Source of the DNA: Ectocarpus siliculosus
Taxonomy: Eukaryota; Sar; Phaeophyceae; Ectocarpales; Ectocarpaceae
Assembly: GCA_000310025.1 (NCBI GenBank)
Contig: FN649738.1
Coordinates: forward strand, 1,126,350 to 1,190,349
Reading direction: 5' to 3'
DNA: 64,000 nt
Positions 46,922 to 58,600 of the stretch are shown piece after piece; position 1 is the first letter of the stretch; every line of letters starts with the position of its first letter. Below the pieces are notes generated by a model, which saw nothing but the letters and a program-made list of their open reading frames with translations, made no database searches and had not been told where the DNA came from. The position numbers and the translations under genes are program-made.

Positions 46922-48330
46922 ACAGCAATGGAGAGCGAGCGAAGCTGCTGGTTGCGGTGACCTTTCAAGCTGTAGTTGTGTTGCGATGCATCACAACATG
47001 GACAAGGGGCCCCGTGTTGAAGACGTGGGTATGTGCCCATTACCCCTGCTACTTGTTGTGCCCCCCGCCCCGCAGCAGTCACGCTCTACCATCGTGCACT
47101 TCTTCTCTCTCTCCCACTCTCTCTCTCTCCCTCCCTCGATCAAAGCTGACCAGCAGAACTTGTTGAGCCATGAATGCGGCACGTGCTGGAAGGGGTGTGG
47201 CTGGGTTTGCTGCCCGTCGATCAGGTGCGTTGGATGTTTTTTTGCTCTCTCGTGATGAGAGAATTTCGACACGTCCTTCTCGAAACACAGAGCCCTCCGA
47301 GACAATCCGCACCTGCAGCTGCTGTTACCACGCCTGCTTGCCAGGGGGGCCTGTCGTGTTGTACGTCACCGTCCTGTATAGCCCTGTAATCCCGAGGTAG
47401 GCGTAGCGCTGGCTGCACTTTCTAAACCCTCAGCTGAGCTGTGACACATGGGCGTACTTGCTTCCTTGCCGAAAGAAAGTGTCCGCCACCATCTGTGCGG
47501 GCGAAACACACGTCATACCGGGCATGCGTGATATGTCAAGACATGTATGTTCGTTTTTTTCCTTGTACGGGCGAGGCAGGTGATATCGTACATGAGTGTA
47601 GATTCCCAGCGCCCTTTCACCGTGACAAGGGCTGCCGTAGAGCAGCGGGCTACAACTCGACTATCACCAGTGTTACTGGGCGTAGAATCACGATGTGAAA
47701 TCAAATAGAGGACTGGCTTTCAAACGTCCACATCATGAATGCGTACGTTTGCGATTTGCGCCGCGTGTGATGACATGGATACGACGAAAGATCGTGTGTA
47801 GCAGCCATATTAGTAGATCGTTCGCACGGCATTACCTCAGCAAATACCAACGACACCGGAACACAAGAGCCAGCCTCTATACCCTGTTCCGTCCGAGCTC
47901 TTGGCGTGTTCGTGTACGGCGATCAATATTAGATCTAGAATTGACATATACGAATCTGTTCGTGAAAAGAAAAACTGCCCGCCGATCGTGCGCGTACATA
48001 CGCAAACGCACCCACAGGCATGAACGAACACACGATGCGCCACTAGAGACATGATAGTGATAGTGCTCAACCAAAAACGTGGGACGTCTATTCAACAACA
48101 ACAGCCCGTGTGAGATTCTTATCTTCGTTTTGTCTATCTCCCACGCCCCCCACGACACGGGGACTACTTGTTGTTATCATCCATACATCGGCATGACATC
48201 ATGTTATGTGTCCGATCGGACGTGGCGGGGCGTTGTTTCGCCTCCTACTTAAGTCAAGTTAAATACGATGAAGTATGTACATAAGACACCCGCGTTTCGG
48301 GCTGTTTTGGCCGCGCTCATGAAGAACACT

Positions 48331-48507
48331 CGTCCCCCCAGACAGGGGGGACTGGGTTCGCCGCTGCTAGGGGCGGCTGTCCGCTGTGTACGGGCTTCGA
48401 CGCGAGTGTTGGTGCCTGGAAGAGCCGGTCCGAGGTCTGGCCGTTCGGCACAGAGTCGACAGCGCCTCCGCCCCTAGCATCGCAGTCCCCCCGGTGTGGG
48501 GGGACGT
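48331..48507. repeat. Fold-back element with a hairpin inside each arm
   Basis: Arms 48331-48381 and 48458-48507 are inverted repeats (left CGTCCCCCCAGACAGGGGGG, right end reversed CGTCCCCCCACACCGGGGGG, both followed by ACTG and GCTAGGGGCGG). Each arm also contains its own CCCCCC-N5-GGGGGG hairpin, so the whole can form a cruciform. Confidence 0.75.
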
Positions 48508-48927
48508 CGAGGAGAAAGCACACGTTTTCGGGGTTGGAACATACAAGTATTCGAAGGCGTCGGTAGATATTTGGATTTCGCACTGCTGTTCCGAAGAGTG
48601 TAAACAAACTGTACCATGTAGGGTCACCTTCCTAAATACTACCCGTACTTCGTATTGCGTCCCCAAACGTGAAAAATAAGAATAATGTACCCAAAACATA
48701 AACAAGCAACACCACAAACCCAATACCAAAATCTTTTTGTCCCAAAGCTACAATAATGTATACCGTTCGACGATTGGATGTTTGGACCCCAGAACATACG
48801 CACACGAAAAGGGGCCAACACGTGTTTCCCATGATCACTGGCTGTCTTTACCTTTTACCCCTCGGACCCTCCTCACGGCGAGAAAGGGTCAAGGGTTGTG
48901 CTGTGTAAAATGTACCGTAAATGACAC

Positions 48928-49113
48928 AAGATAACACACCCCCCGGACCGATTTTTTCAAATCTCGATTTCTCATCAACAGAAAGAGTCACAGCGCCGAA
49001 AACAGTGGCGTTGAAGCTGTCTAGCTTTCCGAAAATGTATTGTTTCATTTACACATCCTGTTCGTCGCGGCGTAATCGAGCTTTGAAAACTGGTCCAGGG
49101 GGTGTGTTATCTT
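48928..49113. mobile_element. Short MITE-like inverted-repeat element, 186 bp
   Basis: The left end AAGATAACACACCCCCCGGA and the reversed right end AAGATAACACACCCCCTGGA match over about 35 bp, ending near TTTTCAAA. A clear target duplication is not visible, so the superfamily is open. Confidence 0.65.
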
Positions 49114-49434
49114 AAGTCACACGCGGTAGTCACTCTTGGGAGGTTGGCGTTTGGGTTCGCTTACAGCGGATGTGGAAGTTAGTACCGTCTGTTGGTACAC
49201 AAAACTTGAGTGAAAAAGCACAACCGTCATTTTTGTAGCAAATAATGTCCGCCAGGCAAAAAGTTCTCGTTCTGGTGTTGGGAATGGAAACACCTCATGA
49301 CGAGCTTGAGCCATCGTCGCCCCCCACCACAGCAGTATATGTATAGCACTCAAGGCCCGGAGAGAAAGAAAGAACCTGATCGAGGCTCAATTTGGTACTG
49401 AATTCGGTCACCTACGTACAGCAGTGCCACATGA

Positions 49435-49680
49435 CTACATGGGGAGTTTAATGTAGCGTAGGCTCCGCGGCTGAGTTGTGTACCGTAGCCCAATTCTCTC
49501 ATTTCTCGTGAACGCGTAAGCCTTATTTTTTTCCATTAAGGCATGTTTCTCAGCTGCTTGGCGCGCTCTGCTGTACTCTTCCACGAGGGTCGAACCTAAC
49601 ACCGACCGCCCCCTCCCCTCTCCGACCCCATCCTTGTCCCCGAATACCTCCGTGTCTTGTGTGTCCCGGTCTTGTCTCCT
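49435..49680 (-). CDS. Possible C-terminal exon, unknown
   Basis: A minus-strand frame ending at 49435 reads STLVEEYSRARQAAEKHALM, then EKNKAYAFTRNERIGLRYTT and ends RSLRYIKLPM. It is amphipathic and protein-like, but no acceptor or upstream exon could be matched. Confidence 0.25.
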   Translation of the reverse strand, partial: RRQDRDTQDTEVFGDKDGVGEGRGRSVLGSTLVEEYSRARQAAEKHALMEKNKAYAFTRNERIGLRYTTQPRSLRYIKLPM

Positions 49681-50342
49681 CGGCTCGCAGGGATTTCCGC
49701 ACCAAGCCAGACCGTGCACCGACAGGTACGTCGACGTTCGGCGCGGGACAGTCAGCAGCAAGCAGCTTGGATGCACACGAGTAGCCTGCTTGCCCTCTCG
49801 CTGCTGGTGTTGTGATTGTGTTGATTCGTATCGCTTCCTGCTGCTGCGGTGCTCGTGCTGTCTGTTGCCGCGCGCTCTGTACCCATGGTGAACCCCACCT
49901 TGTCGTCCACCTCATCCCACTGTTCGCGTACATGCGTGAGCACATGCGTCGCATAAATGGACGCTGCCGTTTATTGGTAGTCTCCTTGTGGAGATTTGTT
50001 GTCAACCACGCGAAGAAGGACATGGCCCTCACGAAAAATATTTTACTGTTTCACTCTTGCGTTTTCGTTCTGGCCTTTCGGCAACATGCGTACCTTGGCT
50101 CGAAAGAAAACAGAAACGAGGAAGCGTGATGGCTGTCCCGACGCCCCTGAATGTCACGCCAAGTGCATGCGTATCTAGGCGCCCCTTCAGACCGGAATGT
50201 AGATAAGGCGTTGCTTCACAGCGTCTCATGTATATCTACCCGCGGACGATATATCACCCGGTCGCACGGAGACGGTGATGATGGGCTAGCCAGCCGCTCG
50301 CAAAGCACAGACGACGAACACGCGCACACACACCTTCCACAG

Positions 50343-52617
50343 GTGGCAAACAAGACCACATCTTCGAAAAAGGGCAAGGGGGTCGTCGGCAAAGTGAAGA
50401 AGCCAGCCGCTGCTGCCGCCGCGCCGACCCCCCCCCCCCCGCCGCCGCCGCCGCAGGTGTCGCAGACGACGGTGACCCCGCTCCCTCCCAAGAAGCCCGC
50501 CCCGCCTGCGGGGGGGGGGGGTGCTGCGCCTGCGGGCCAGCGTGCCCCCCAAGACAAAGTCGAACAACTTGCTCATCGGTACGGTGCTGGTGGGAGCGGC
50601 GGCCGCCTCGTACTAACGTGACGATACACAAGATGAAGGACCAGGTGTGTGCTGTGGTTGGTGTGTCGTGGGTCTGCGAGGAGCGTTTCGTGGACAACAC
50701 GCCGCTTTTGTCCTTGTTGAGTGTCGTTAGATGGCCCCTATCTTGGTGATGTCGTGCCTCTTTTGGGAGCGGAAGCGAAACTATCGGACCAGTCATGCTG
50801 ACGAGTCTAATGGTTTGATTTTCGACTTTTTAACCCCTTACGGACGGCCAAGGCGCCGAAGCCGGTGTGTCGGCTTGGTCGTCTTGTCTTTCGCCAGAAA
50901 TGCCTAGTTTCTTCGGCCCCAACATACCCGGCGTTGAACCTGACTTGTTTTTCCCAGCTTGCTGGTTCAGCTGCTATTCACCGCTGCCGCTGCTGCGCCC
51001 TGCCTCTGTGTCTATTTTTGTGTTGCACGCTGCACCCGAATGTGATTGCACGCTGCCGCAACGCAACAACCCCCGCCCATCACCAACGACAACGACAACT
51101 ATACCTGCAGGATTTCCTTGGCGCCGCAGAAAAGGAGGCCGAAGAGGAGGCGCAGGTGTGTTGCAGGGATGCCAAGCCCTAAATAATTTTTGTTTTTTGT
51201 GAGCGGGACGACGGACACTACATGCATGCATGAAGGCTTCCCCCCAAAAATGAAACATGCCTGTCGGAGTGGTTTGTGGAACTTCTGTTTGTTGAAGGCT
51301 GTTTGTCAGCTCTTTCGTTTTTCTTCATGCCCCCATGGTGTTTGTCCCGTGTGCAGCAGCTAAGCAGGCAGAGCATGGGACGCTCGGTACAGCACAAGTT
51401 GGATTGGACCACGACCGAGAGCGGGTCGCATGACTTGAAAACACTCAACGCGTCGTAGTGAAAAGTAGAGCAGGCGCGGGTCTGATTTTCTGAATTTCGC
51501 TTCTTGATGGTGGGACGTGTTTTGGCTAAACTTAACAAGAAAACAAAAGGCAAGGTTGCGTCTATTGTTTTAGCTTTATTCGGTTTCGGGGAGGACGTAC
51601 CATTTGGTTTCTGTTGTGGTTTGGCGCAGGGAATAATTTGAATGGTGTCCGTCAAGGTGTGTCGAGTGTCTGGCGATTGGTTGAGCAGGAATTTGCAAGC
51701 AGGCGTCGGTCTGACGCGACCGAACGTACGGGACAGAGTGACCAACACTCCACGGAGTTGACGACTCGTTTCCGGTGCATGTCATGCACGTCACGGCAAG
51801 ATCGTGGCAAGATCGTGGCAGGACGATGGCGCGTCGCCTTCTGCAGGGGTAACACGAAGTACCAAACAAGCCAGGCATACACCCGCCCACCAGCTCTCAT
51901 GTATACGGCGTCAAGTTGTGAACCGATCGAGTTCGCACCCCACGGCGCCCCCCCCCCCTCCCCCTCCCAGGTGAACCTCCACAAGAGCGGGCTTAAGGTT
52001 TCCTCCAAGGTGGTGCCGGAGAAGGTGGAGAAGGTTTTCAACAGGGCCGCGGACGCGGTAGCGAAGGCCACCGGCAAGGCCGAGGACAAGGTGCGGCGAG
52101 ATTGCTGGCAGGTGTTCGCCGCGGTGGGGACCGGGGGTGGTGGCGTGGTCTGATGTCGTAGTAGTAGCGAAGGCTCGTTCGTGAACGGGAGAATGATGGT
52201 CTTGGAATCCTCAGAGGGATTGATTTGCTTATCCCGACGGATAGGGCCATGGTTGAAACAACGCTGCGTGTGCCTGTTCCGTATTGCGTGGTTGCTTTCG
52301 GTTGATGTGTGTTGTTACTCAAATCACCACCTGATTGGTCGAGAAGTATGCACACGTACGCGACTGTCGGAGTGCGCCGTGGCTTGATCATTTTTGGTTC
52401 TCATCATATGGCAAAGGCGTTTCGGGACTTTGATGAGCGCCAACTAACGGCGGTGATATATGGGGCCACTTTATTTGATTGTACCTTTTTAGGGTAAGTT
52501 AGCCTGTGACCGCGGGAATCGACCGCGTCAAGTATTGGACCAGTACGGACATATGAAGGTACTGGGTAGAGAGAGAGATCGTAGAGAGAGAGATCGGAAC
52601 GGTTTTTAAATGTGAAG

Positions 52618-52650
<33 letters not shown>

Positions 52651-52704
52651 ACAACAACAACAGTAACAGTAACAGTAACAACAACAACAACAACAATAAT
52701 AACG

Positions 52705-52739
<35 letters not shown>

Positions 52740-53412
52740 AATAACGGCTGTGTAGTCGAAACCGCGGCCGCGCGATTGTGGTTGTTGTTGATGTCGTCGC
52801 ACAACAGCAGTTTCCGGATACACATCTAGTCGGATATGCCTGTTCACATCCAATCCAACGGAATGTGCATGTCCCAACCTCCAGTTGTTTTTGCGCGTGT
52901 CATCGTTGAAAACGAAAAGCACGTGGAAGGGGTGTCCGCAGATGTCAAGGGTGCATGTCCCAAGCTTACCCATCCTCAAGAAATATTGCGTGGTTCATTT
53001 TTTAAAATCCAGGCGGATGTGTACGCAGATCAAGGGTGTGCGTCTCAAGCTGACCCATACTCAAACGTGTTTCTTTGTCGGGAGCGAAAACCAGGTGGAC
53101 GCAGATGTCAAGGACGTACGTTCCAAGCTGACGCATCCGCCATATCCCGCGTGTTTCTTTGTGTCTCCTCCAAAATCTTGGGGCATTTCTCTTACTGTTG
53201 GAAACGCGAAAAAACAGGTGGAAGAGGTGTCGGAAGGCGTGAAAGACGCTGCTAGCGAGGTTTCGAGCAAGGCCTCGGACGCCGTGAAGGAGATCAAGGA
53301 CGAGGCAAAGAGCGCGGCGGCGGCGGTAGAGGCCGCAGTTACGGGAGAAGAAGTCCCTAAGAAGAAGGGCTGGAGGAAGTACATCATCTTCGGCCCACGC
53401 AGGGAGGGATGA
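50343..53412 (+). CDS. Ala/Lys-rich amphipathic-helix protein, unknown function
   Basis: Exons with phase-0 joins: 50343 to about 50590, 51111-51155, 51971-52090 and 53218-53412, ending TGA. Exon 1 is KKGKGVVGKVKKPAAAAAA followed by Pro runs; a poly-C and a poly-G run make its frame uncertain, and the shifted frame gives TKSNNLLIGTVLVGAAAA, a membrane-like segment. Exon 2 is DFLGAAEKEAEEEAQ. Exon 3 is SSKVVPEKVEKVFNRAADAV and KATGKAEDK. Exon 4 is VEEVSEGVKDAASEVSSKAS, DAVKEIKDEAKSAAAAVEAA, then KKKGWRKYIIFGPRREG. The 11-residue periodicity of V, K, A and E resembles LEA or apolipoprotein-like helices that lie on membranes; no family is claimed. The N-terminal exon is missing. The intron before exon 4 contains copies of that exon's start. 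Confidence 0.6.
52490..52745 (+). repeat. (CAA)n-tailed dispersed element with long tail
   Basis: From GGGTAAGTTAGCCTGTGACC, through CAGTACGGACATATGAAGG and a duplicated AGAGAGAGATCG, to GGTTTTTAAATGTGAAGAC and about 120 bp of CAA, CAG-T and AAT triplets. It lies in the last intron of the helical-protein gene. Confidence 0.8.
52908..53217 (+). repeat. Diverged copies of the acceptor and start of the last helical-protein exon
   Basis: Before the real exon (ACAG-GTGGAAGAGGTGTCGG) lie AAAACCAGGTGGACGCAGATG (53086), AAATCCAGGCGGATGTGTACG (53003) and GCACGTGGAAGGGGTGTCCG (52918), each followed by TCAAGG and a CCAAGCTGAC-type tail. Each could act as a mini-exon; the one at 53093 is followed by GTACGT. 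Confidence 0.7.
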
Positions 53413-55614
53413 CAAGAGGAAAAATGATGACGACGACCACGACAAAGAGCACGGATTTTTTTTTTTTTGTGTTGTTCATATTGGGCGCGGGGATTCTGGT
53501 GCGAGAAGGAACTGACACTCCGTACTGGTGCGTTGTTCCCTTCTCTTTTTCTGTGTTTAATTGCCGGCTGACTTGTGCCGGCGAAACCAATTAGTGCTAC
53601 GCGGGTTGGCTCTAGGAACAAGTAGTTCACCGTCCCCGTTTTTCCTCGATTTTTTTTATTCTTTTTAGGTTCGGAGTTCTTTTTGTTCTTGATTTGTTTG
53701 TCGTCTGTGTTATCTTGTCCCGGGTGGACAAAAAGAAAAAGCTTGATTGCGCTTTCGCTCGCTGCCTGCGCACGCGGGGGTATCTGTATCCCCAAGTGGC
53801 AAGCACCTGTTATTTGGTGACGAGCTAAATTTAGCACCGAAGCTGGCTGGGTAGCAGACAAGTACAACACGATGCGTGTGTGTCATACCCCGTTACCTCT
53901 ATGCCCCCCGTTTTGTCACCCCCCCCCCCCTCCAGTTTCCCGTGGAAATCAGCACGACTGCTTGGTAGGGAGATTTCGAGGGGTTTTTCTTTGAGGATAG
54001 AGAGGAGCTTTGGTTGCGCACCAATTTTTAGAGCATAATATTGTGTATACCACGTTTTAAGCAAGCTACAAGAAATGTTGCTCATCGCCGAAAAAGATGG
54101 GGGCGGCGGCAGCGTTTGTTTGAGTTCTCTCGCCGCCTTCTGCCCCCAGCCATGCGTACGAAATTTTCCGTCTCCGCTTAGAAGCACACCCACCAAACCC
54201 TTTCTCCCAGCGACAAATATAACGGGCATTTTTCGGTTGTTTCAAGCGCGCGCGTGCAGCCACCGGTCGTCGTTCGGATCGATCACTCTTGGAAGCGCTG
54301 CACGCATAGATGGGAGGGTCTGCGTAGGACAGGAGCGGAGTAGGTGGGGTCCGGTGGCAGCATGCTATGTTTCTGTTTCGTGTAGTTTCGTGTACAACGT
54401 TTTTGACGCGAAAGCGGACAGCATGGAAGGAACGAATCTTGCAGCTTGGAAACGGGTGGACCTTTATCTATCGTGCGGAAAGTCTGGCGAATTTGTAAAT
54501 GAAGTTCTCTCATTTCCCCTGAATATTATGTCCTGTCATTTTTGGTGAAATCGTTTCAGAAATACTGGTTTCCACCAAAAAGTTAATGGTTCCATTCCCA
54601 ATTCTGTCCGGAATTCCGATCGGGCATTTGTTTTGTGTAGGTTCTCTCCCAGGCGACACGACACCGTCATTGCTGGAGAGACATTCATCACGTGGGTGAC
54701 TGGTGCGTCAATGTACACGACACACGACGCCGAAAGGCATACATATATCATGTAGCCCCGCCGGTGAACCAGAACCGGTTACCGAAGCCCCGAAGGGTTG
54801 TTTCCGTGAGACGGCTGGCGCAATGTAAAAAATAACTGATTGGAAGCGTATTCTTTTCGTTTGCAGGTTTTACACGATACCCCCAGGGCGATAGTGGGGG
54901 TCCACGAGGCAAAACGCTTCGGAAACTGAAGCAACAACGCTGAAATCCGTCTCTACACAAAACAACTCCAGGAGATTACCTCAACGCAAAAGAGAAATTT
55001 ATTGTGGCTCGTCGCCCAACGCCGATGCATGCACGCATAATCCTTCGTGTTCACCCACCCTTCCGCCCCTTCCTCCCTCTACGATATGCACACATGAATC
55101 CATAGGAATATCTAGAGCTATCAACTGGGCTATCAACTGGGTTGGTGTTATATCACTACGGGGGTTTGGTCCCAAGGACAACCCAGCGCACGAGCATTTA
55201 GCACCAACAAACCAGCTAGTCTCGAAGAAAAATACTGTAGTACAGTATCGCATGCATCGATTGCCAACCAAGAGATCGAAACACATGATCAAGATGTCAA
55301 CCGCTCTCGGAGCACTCTTTCTTTGCTCTTTCCTTCCCACTTCGTACTTCGACGAAGGATATGTGCATTTATGTATATGTATCTACACCAAACACAAAAC
55401 GCTCACTCCTTCAATACGCAATATAAAGAAAGCAAGAGCCCGTGGCGGACAAACAGTGGTGGCCTTCCGAACACCACATTGACCCGACAATTCACGGCTG
55501 ATGACCGTTGTTGACCGTTGTTTCCCAGCTGATGACCGTTGTTTCCCACCACAGGATGCGCCGTGTCTTCGCCTCGAGGCGATCTGGTTTTTGCAGTCAT
55601 GCTTGCATGTTGGT
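53413..55614. other. Spacer between convergent helical-protein gene and gene C
   Basis: About 2.2 kb with no supported exon. Poly-T tracts near 53460 and 53650 are in the probable 3' UTR of the helical-protein gene. Confidence 0.5.
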
Positions 55615-58600
55615 TCACTTGCGGGCCTCCTGGCGGGCGTTCTTCCTGAAGGCCATCCTAGCCTCCCTCTTGGCAGTCCGGATGTCTTTCTGCGATTCCA
55701 TGGTTTAAATTGGTAGGGAGGGGGGGGGTGTACTCATACTCATAGTCGTGCATGCCGTAGTCGTTTGACCATTGACCTCGCATCCCTACAAAGCCGGGAC
55801 GGAGCACGCCGGGTTCTCACCGGACCAGGCTCTCACATCACCAAGCGCGAAGCGCCGTGAGGTATTTGGCGAGTCGCATGAAGGGTGAGCTGCATCCTGC
55901 TAAGGGTGTTCGGCATCTTGTGCTTACTTCCTTGCGTACGGATGACAGCTACGTATGACTTAATTTATTTTCTGGTGCTTTCACTTCCAGAGACAGTTGT
56001 AAGCACTGTGTAACTGCCTCGAGGAAGCTTGACCATTTTAACACAACGTGGTGCGATCATCCCCCGTTGCGCGGAGTGAGGTTTCTCGACCCCGCACAAC
56101 ATGATCTACTCGACCACCATTATGGTTACCGCCAAAAAAAAAACCAGAGGTAAAAAAAAAAAGACGGTAACCTGGTTGCCGAGTTCACGAAGTGAATTGG
56201 CTTGTTTTACAACGTCGTTGCCAAGCGACGAAAACCCAATCCCGATGGCAAACACCGAGTGGGGGAGGTAGGGAGGGGGGGGGGGAGATTAATTTAGCCA
56301 AACAAGGTCGACCCCACCGCCAGCAATAAACGTCAGCGAAGTGTTGAATTGGCGGGGTAATAAAACAAAAGGACCACACTTTCTAGTAAATGCCCGCCGG
56401 GGGAGGCGAGACGGTAGCAACAGAAGAAAACTGATTCGGTGATGGCAAGCGCGCGATAGTCGGAAACACATCTTGTGGCTCTCCATCTAGAGCTAGCATT
56501 GAAATGGATCTTTTGCGTGCGTGCAAAGAGTGTAAGCCGGGGGTTGAGAAATGTTTTGTTTGGAGGTGGCGGGGCCTTGTAAACGGGCCAGCTAGCTGCT
56601 GCGGTTCTGCTGACCTTCTGTTGGGGGTTCAGGTCCTTGATCTTCCCGAGGATGCCGTGCTCCTTCTTCCAGGCCTTGCCGGCGACGCGGCCAGCCCTCC
56701 GCACGCCGGGGAACTTCTCCTCCTCCTCGTCGTCACACTGAAGGAAAAAAAAAAAGGGGGCGGGGGGGGGGGGGGGTTAAAAAATTTAAACCCCCTCCCC
56801 CAAAAGAACGAACCCTGTTTCCCCCAAAACNNNNNNNNNNNNNNNNNNNNNNNNNNNNNNNNNNNNNNNNNNNNNNNNNNNNNNNNNNNNNNNNNNNNNN
56901 NNNNNNNNNNNNNNNNNNNNNNNNNNNNNNGTGTTCTTTTTTCCAGCCTTTGCGGGGGAGGGGCCCACCCTTCCGCAGGCGGGGAAATTTTTCTTCTTCT
57001 TGGTGGTCACAGGGAAGAAAAGAGAAAAGGGGGGGGGGGGGGGGGGGGGTTAAGACAATTGAACCACCGTCCTCGAGAGGACGGATCACTGTTCCCACAG
57101 AACCATCACTGGAGACGCTTGTGTGACGATGTTTGCAGTGTGGAGCGGATCCGACCTCTCAGTCGCGGGCCTTGCACTCACCGCCCGTCACGTCCTCAGG
57201 ACGTTGACTTGGGCAGAAGGTTTTGGAATAAACTTAACAGTTTTTCTGTTGTAGAAAAATAGCGGTATATTTCCGATATATTTTTCTGGCTTGAGATAAG
57301 AAAGAAAGTCCTCACAGGCCACACGCATAAACACCGCCAGTTGCTGCTATCAACCAATCAATGCACACCATTTAGTTGCTACAACCAATGCACACCATTT
57401 AGTTGCTGTGCATATTTGCCTGCTGTCGGAATACGGAATACCGGGAATCTGGGCATGTGGTCGGTGTATTTCTGAAATACGAACACTTTTGCTGCTGCTG
57501 CTGTGCGAGTTTACTCACGCAGTCGTCGTCGTCGTCCTCCTCCTCGCTGTCCTCGTCGTCAGTGTCGTCCTCGTCGTCGGGGCGCCTCTTTCCCTTGTGT
57601 CCACGCCTGCCGCCCCTGCGGCCGGGCCTTCCGCCAGGGGGAGGTCCACCCTCCTGAAAAGGCAGGAAAAGTACAAAAGGTTGGAAATAAAAAATACTCC
57701 GAGTAGGTCGTTAAAAAGATTGAGTACTCCGAGTAGGTAGTTAAAAAGATTGAGTAAAAAAATAAAATAATTGATGAGAGACAAGGTTGAGAGCGAGGCT
57801 GCCGAAGATTAGTCACGTATCGAGGTCTCGAGGAACGTGCACTACTCTTGAACGAAGCAGACGAGTCCTTTCGGGAACCGTACTGATGTTTAGCTGTGCT
57901 CGATGGTCCCTGCCGGTTGAGACACACGAGGTGAATCCCACAGCGGCGGGCAATGGTGCGGCAGCTGGCACGGCGCAACATTTAATACGCCTCTGCTCAA
58001 CGTATATCGGCAGCGACAACAAAAAACGCGTGGCAGCGCTGGAAGCGGTAAGTGAGGTAGCTTGTTGGAGTGGCCTTTTGGGCAGCTGGCACGGGGTAAC
58101 ATTAACATTTAGACACTTGGGCTAGGCGCGCACCGATGGGAACTAACAGACTTTTCAGTGCTGCCGGGTACAGGCGGGAAGAACGCGCGAACATGGAACA
58201 AGCAACTGTAGTGTATTTGCAGCAGTCGTATCTAGTGCACCGAGGTCGATCTGTGGCGTCCATGCGGAAAATTCTTTGGTGGGGAGGGAGGGTACATGTA
58301 GTCTCTACATCCGTATACCCGCCCGGGTGGAATTCTAAGCCGGATTCAGTTGTGGGCAAGCGGCATGGATGGGAGGAGCGACGTCTCACCGGCGCAGGGG
58401 TAGCGCAGAACGGTGATTGATCTTCGAAAAACCAAGTGCGGAGTCAAGCCAGATTCTCGAAAGCTAAACAGAATTACTAGAGCTACCCTTCTGACGGCTC
58501 CACCATAAGGGCATTGCTGCTTGAGGGAACCGTACAAGAGACATCCGCTCTGTGGCAGTGCCGCCAAGTGCAGTTGGAGAAATGCGGGCGCGGACAAATT

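Larger units (their letters stand above)
46922..50342. other. Spacer between divergent SAP-protein and helical-protein genes
   Basis: No firm exon. The region contains two inverted-repeat elements (48331-48507 and 48928-49113) and one weak minus-strand ORF near 49.5 kb. Promoters of both flanking genes should be here, but I could not place them. Confidence 0.45.

Noticed and set aside
46020-47166. Plus-strand Pro/Leu- and Cys-rich ORFs
   Set aside because: Shadows of the RGG-rich minus-strand exon.
56931-57016. Second copy of the WK-type exon of gene C
   Set aside because: It is a corrupted duplicate flanking an N-gap, with the same order and length as 56675-56740.
57960-58060. Possible plus-strand exon ending KKRVAALEA before GTAAGT
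   Set aside because: A single short candidate with no matching partner exon, located within the gene C intron on the opposite strand.
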